NCBI GenBank assembly: GCA_003250355.1
Contig: QKGS01000067.1
Coordinates: 62,001-126,000 of the forward strand
DNA length: 64,000 bases
Origin: Bacteroidota bacterium
Lineage (GTDB): Bacteria; Bacteroidota; Bacteroidia; Bacteroidales; SZUA-534
Direction of reading: 5' to 3'
Made by a program: the position numbers and the translations under genes. Position 1 is the first letter of the stretch, and every line of letters begins with the position of its first letter. Below, in pieces: positions 61,418 through 64,000 of this stretch. The notes under the pieces are model-generated. The model saw only the letters and a list, made by a program, of their open reading frames with translations. It did not search any database and was not told the DNA's origin.

Positions 61418-62657
61418 GATTTGATTCTATTTTTCGCAGTTCTTTCAAAATATCTTCCATGTTATTGTTTGTATATATATTATATATATGGTTTAATAAG
61501 TTTGTGGCTGCTATACTAATTGCTTTCTTTTCAAAATAACTGGTGTGTGTGTGGTTTAGGTATTTTATAATTTTGAATGCGTTAAACCAGCTGAAGAATT
61601 TTTTTGTGAAAATAACTTTTGATACACAGTTGCAGTTAATTTCATTTATGGCTTTAATAAAGTCATCTTCTTTTAAATAATATTTAATGGCAGAATCAAA
61701 ATTACAATATAGCTGCCTTAGTACTTCGGGGTTAGCTTTGTAGAATTTTTCAACCTGTTCAAAAAATGTTCGTAGTTTAATAAATGCGTTTGGGTTATAT
61801 GTATATAATTCGGTTTCATGCATTATTTTGCTTATGGCAGGCCCTGTGCCAAATGGAACTCTGTTTGAAGTTCTCGACGCCGGTTGTACATATATATTAT
61901 ATATATACTTGGTTTTATTCAGAGTAAATATTTTGTGTAGAAAGTAAAAGTCTTCGCCTCCCTGCTTTTTGTTCATACCCCCTTGTTGAGAGTATGTAAT
62001 GGCTCGTACAGCAAAGCAGCTTCCAATAGTGTGAAATGCATACGGAAATTGGGTGTATTTTAAAGCCAGATTGAAGTATCGTAAGTGCGATTCGTATTTT
62101 GTTATGGCACCTATAGTTTCGGTGTTGTATATTTCAGGGTTAGTGTCATGTTCAAAATTAAATACGGCACAGTTTATTGTTTTTGTTTTTAAAAATGAGT
62201 TTTCAATTTCTGTAAAGTAATTTTTTGATACGGTACAGTCGGCATCCAGCGAAACTATTACCCCGTTGGGGTTGTTAATGCTATTGAATCGCCGGCACGC
62301 TTCGTCCATAGCTATTTTTCGGGCAAGCCCTACTCCGGAGTGTTTGGCAGGTAAATTCGATATGTGAATCGCAAAAAGTTTGAAAAATGGGTTGTTTTCA
62401 TTTTTCCATTTTTCAACTTTTTTGAGTGTTTGTCTGTTTGTTTCAATTATAGAGTTAGGGGTGGTTTCAGAATCATTAAATACAATTATTGCTTCGCAGC
62501 TGAGCTTGGGCTTATTGCATAGGGCTAGCGAAATGAGGGTGTTTATAATATCCGGTTCGTTAAATGCCGGAATTATTACAATGATATTGATATTTGGGGT
62601 TGGTTTTTCCTTAATTAGGTGAGGGTATATTGTATTGTTTTGAAGGTAGCGTTCCAT
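61392..62657 (-). CDS. Glycosyltransferase family 2 (GT-A), unknown target
   Basis: The 421-residue protein has the GT-A start NIIVIIPAFNEPDIINTLISLAL near residue 26 and the metal motif VSLDADCTV near 157. Around 215-240 GSCFAVRAITYSQQGG and GEDFYFLHK form the ED-type catalytic region. There is no clear membrane helix, so it is probably cytosolic or peripheral. The donor and acceptor are unknown. It ends inside the FtsB-like gene on the opposite strand. Confidence 0.82.
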   Translation of the reverse strand: MERYLQNNTIYPHLIKEKPTPNINIIVIIPAFNEPDIINTLISLALCNKPKLSCEAIIVFNDSETTPNSIIETNRQTLKKVEKWKNENNPFFKLFAIHISNLPAKHSGVGLARKIAMDEACRRFNSINNPNGVIVSLDADCTVSKNYFTEIENSFLKTKTINCAVFNFEHDTNPEIYNTETIGAITKYESHLRYFNLALKYTQFPYAFHTIGSCFAVRAITYSQQGGMNKKQGGEDFYFLHKIFTLNKTKYIYNIYVQPASRTSNRVPFGTGPAISKIMHETELYTYNPNAFIKLRTFFEQVEKFYKANPEVLRQLYCNFDSAIKYYLKEDDFIKAINEINCNCVSKVIFTKKFFSWFNAFKIIKYLNHTHTSYFEKKAISIAATNLLNHIYNIYTNNNMEDILKELRKIESNPNLYPLQQ

Positions 62658-62664
62658 TTGTAAT

Positions 62665-62694
62665 AAAAAAAGCCGGTCAAAAATGAGCCGGCTT
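62665..62694 (-). terminator. Terminator of the OmpH/Skp-like gene
   Basis: Read on the minus strand, AAGCCGG (62694-62688) pairs with CCGGCTT (62676-62670) and is followed by seven T residues (62671-62665). It separates the OmpH-like gene from the glycosyltransferase gene. Confidence 0.85.
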
Positions 62695-62713
62695 GCATTA
62701 TTTTATGTGTTAT

Positions 62714-63307
62714 TTATTCTTTGTTGTAGTTTTTGTTCAATCCTTCAAGAATAGTTTCAGTTATATCAATTTGTTCAGAGCCATACAGAATGTTTCCACC
62801 TTGAGCAAGCCCCATTATAACCTGAAATTTTTCGGGTGTGTTATATGTATTTATATAACTATTGATACTGTCAAATATGCGCGAGTTCATTTTTTGTTGT
62901 TCGCGGGCAAGTTCATCGCTATATTCCATTTCAAGCTTTTGTATTTCGCGTTGTTTTACCATTAGTTCTTGCTGAGCTTCTTCTTGGCGTTGCTGGGTAA
63001 GGAATATTCCTTTTTGAGCTTTGTCTATAAATGTTTTGTAGTCTTTTTCAAAATCGGCCATTTGTTTTTCGAGTCGCGACTGCATGCTGCTCCCTTTTTG
63101 TGTTAGTTCGGTATTAAGCTCGGTTGCAAGGGTGTAGTTTGCGAAAATAGAATCAATGTTAACATATGCTAAACTTATGCCTGAAGCGTTGGCGTCTTGT
63201 GCTGCTATCTCTTTTTTTGAGGTTTTAGGAGTTAAAAAATGGAGAATAAATAAAACAGCAACAGCTGCTATTAATACTGCATTAATAATGATTGTTAATT
63301 TTTTCAT
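62714..63307 (-). CDS. OmpH/Skp-family periplasmic protein
   Basis: The 197-residue protein has an N-terminal membrane helix (about 5-25) and no clear cleavage site, so it may stay anchored. The start of the mature part, SLAYVNIDSIFANYTLATEL, is the OmpH/Skp signature. Two long helices follow (about 70-150) with heptad patterns, rich in Gln and Glu, that in Skp form the tentacles of a trimeric outer-membrane-protein chaperone. bamA is not beside it in this window. Confidence 0.85.
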   Translation of the reverse strand: MKKLTIIINAVLIAAVAVLFILHFLTPKTSKKEIAAQDANASGISLAYVNIDSIFANYTLATELNTELTQKGSSMQSRLEKQMADFEKDYKTFIDKAQKGIFLTQQRQEEAQQELMVKQREIQKLEMEYSDELAREQQKMNSRIFDSINSYINTYNTPEKFQVIMGLAQGGNILYGSEQIDITETILEGLNKNYNKE

Positions 63308-63333
63308 TGTATTTGTTTTAAAATTTTGCTAGC

Positions 63334-63341
63334 CAAAAGTA
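63334..63341 (-). promoter_or_regulatory. Putative -7 element of the OmpH/Skp-like gene
   Basis: On the minus strand TACTTTTG predicts a transcript start near 63327, 20 bp before the ATG at 63307. No TTTG is seen at the standard upstream distance. Confidence 0.4.
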
Positions 63342-63586
63342 TTATAAAAGAATGATTATATGAAGTGCAGAAAGTGTTTTTCTAAATAAAAGTCATAAGT
63401 ATTTTTTTTTTTGTTAATAATACGATGGTTGTATTTAAAAGGTGTTTATTTAACTAAATAATTCCGAAAATAACAAACTGTTTTGATTTTAAGATATATA
63501 TTTGGATAAATTTTCAGAATAAAATTTTGTCTAGTGTAAATAATCTTTAGTCAAAAAAATGTAACCATTAGTGTTGAATGTGAGTA

Positions 63587-63613
63587 TTGCATAATACAAA
63601 TATGATACTTTTG
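63587..63613 (+). promoter_or_regulatory. Putative promoter of the last gene
   Basis: TTG (63587-63589) and TACTTTTG (63606-63613) are 16 nt apart. The predicted start is near 63620 and the ATG is at 63642. Confidence 0.5.
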
Positions 63614-63641
63614 TGAATAAGGTTTTTAAAAATATTGTAAA

Positions 63642-64000
63642 ATGAGACAGAAAATTACCTTGCTAGCATTAGGGCTAGTGTCTATATTGCTGGTGTTTGG
63701 ACAGAGTGGACCTGCCGGAGTAGGTAATGCTTCAATTAATGAAGTGTGGTTGAAAGCTTCAGATATATCGTTGGCAGTTGGTAGTAATGTTCAGGAGTGG
63801 ACTGATGCTTCCGGTAATGGCTATGGTATGATTCAAAATACCGCATCAAACCAACCGGTGCTTCAGGAGCAGGATGGGATTCGTGTTTTAAGGTTTGACC
63901 CCTCCGGAGGTACTTCTGGACACGACTTTATGAGTAATAGTTCAAGTTATACTGCTCGTACAGTAATAATTGTATTTAGGGTTGACCTGAATACACACGA
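63642..64000 (+). CDS. Secreted protein, N-terminal part (window-truncated)
   Basis: The frame is open from the ATG at 63642 to the end of the window (119 codons). It begins with a signal peptide (MRQKITLLALGLVSILLVFG, cleavage near GQS). The following WLKASDISLAVGSNVQEWTDASGNGYG resembles the first strand region of LamG/concanavalin-like modules found at the start of many T9SS-secreted Bacteroidota proteins. The C-terminus, where a sorting signal would be, lies beyond the window. Confidence 0.75.
   Translation, partial: MRQKITLLALGLVSILLVFGQSGPAGVGNASINEVWLKASDISLAVGSNVQEWTDASGNGYGMIQNTASNQPVLQEQDGIRVLRFDPSGGTSGHDFMSNSSSYTARTVIIVFRVDLNTH

Larger units (their letters stand above)
63308..63641. 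other. Non-coding gap between the OmpH-like gene and the next secreted protein
   Basis: The 334-bp gap is the only stretch over 300 bp without a gene. It is about 75-80 per cent A+T. At its left end it has a TACTTTTG element for the OmpH-like gene (minus strand, 63341-63334) and at its right end a promoter for the next gene. In between I see poly-T and poly-A runs, no open frame of note, no tRNA-like fold and no repeats. Confidence 0.7.

Noticed and set aside
61473-61910. Two ATATAT-rich near-palindromes inside the glycosyltransferase gene.
   Set aside because: They encode Tyr-Ile-Tyr-Asn-Ile-Tyr stretches with AT-rich codons and need no other explanation.

Overview
The window is a 64 kb piece of an AT-rich Bacteroidota chromosome, most likely from the Bacteroidales/Marinilabiliales side of the phylum. 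The evidence is mixed but consistent. Promoters look like TAnnTTTG with an upstream TTG or TTTG, and no Shine-Dalgarno sequences are visible. There is a type IX secretion (T9SS) C-terminal signal, an Nqr sodium pump with ApbE, Wza/Wzc-type export pairs without local synthesis genes, an AraC regulator with a multi-TM sensor, and phylum-typical small membrane proteins. I see no rRNA, tRNA, CRISPR array, insertion sequence or prophage. Gene density is high and only one gap exceeds 300 bp.

Layout. 1-4549: the end of nqrB, then nqrCDEF, a terminator, and apbE, whose product attaches FMN to NqrB and NqrC. 4648-12267: a secreted protein with a duplicated SPOR-like domain, then two Wza-like/BY-kinase pairs that face each other around a 74-residue membrane protein. 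12468-17424: a large multi-module T9SS cargo protein, then a very small protein with a PEP-CTERM-like tail and an exosortase-like transpeptidase; a perfect intrinsic-terminator hairpin sits inside the start of the sortase frame. 17517-23023: YqgE, an aminotransferase, a GmhB-like phosphatase, a rhomboid protease, a SiaC-like protein and pheT. 23133-31760: a CAP/OmpA-like protein, an S4 RNA-binding protein, SpoIID-like, lpxB, surE, a phosphoesterase and ispE. 32007-38295: dnaB, a secreted protein, an MBL-fold lipoprotein and mutS2.

38519-44955: a lipoprotein divergent from a membrane AraC regulator with tandem operator-like repeats between them, an AAA/DUF4143-type ATPase, a histidine kinase, RlpA and nadC. 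45016-53986: rlmH, an NtrY-like kinase of 1219 residues, rsmG, a sigma factor, a glycosyltransferase, a tgt lacking its zinc cysteines, and an LptF/LptG permease. 53999-60822: a MoaB-domain protein, a second SiaC-like protein, an SLC12-type transporter, a cupin, and a nitrogen operon (porin, PII, Amt). 61109-64000: an FtsB/DivIC-like protein, a glycosyltransferase, an OmpH/Skp-like protein, and the start of another secreted protein.

Most of the window is core housekeeping and envelope biology. The best candidate for a little-described system is the compact sortase/single-substrate unit at 16.55-17.42 kb. It has its own promoter and an attenuator-like hairpin placed between substrate and enzyme. 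Other strong signals are paired operator-like repeats before the ammonium operon and before the AraC regulator, and a SiaC paralogue that has lost the phospho-acceptor threonine.
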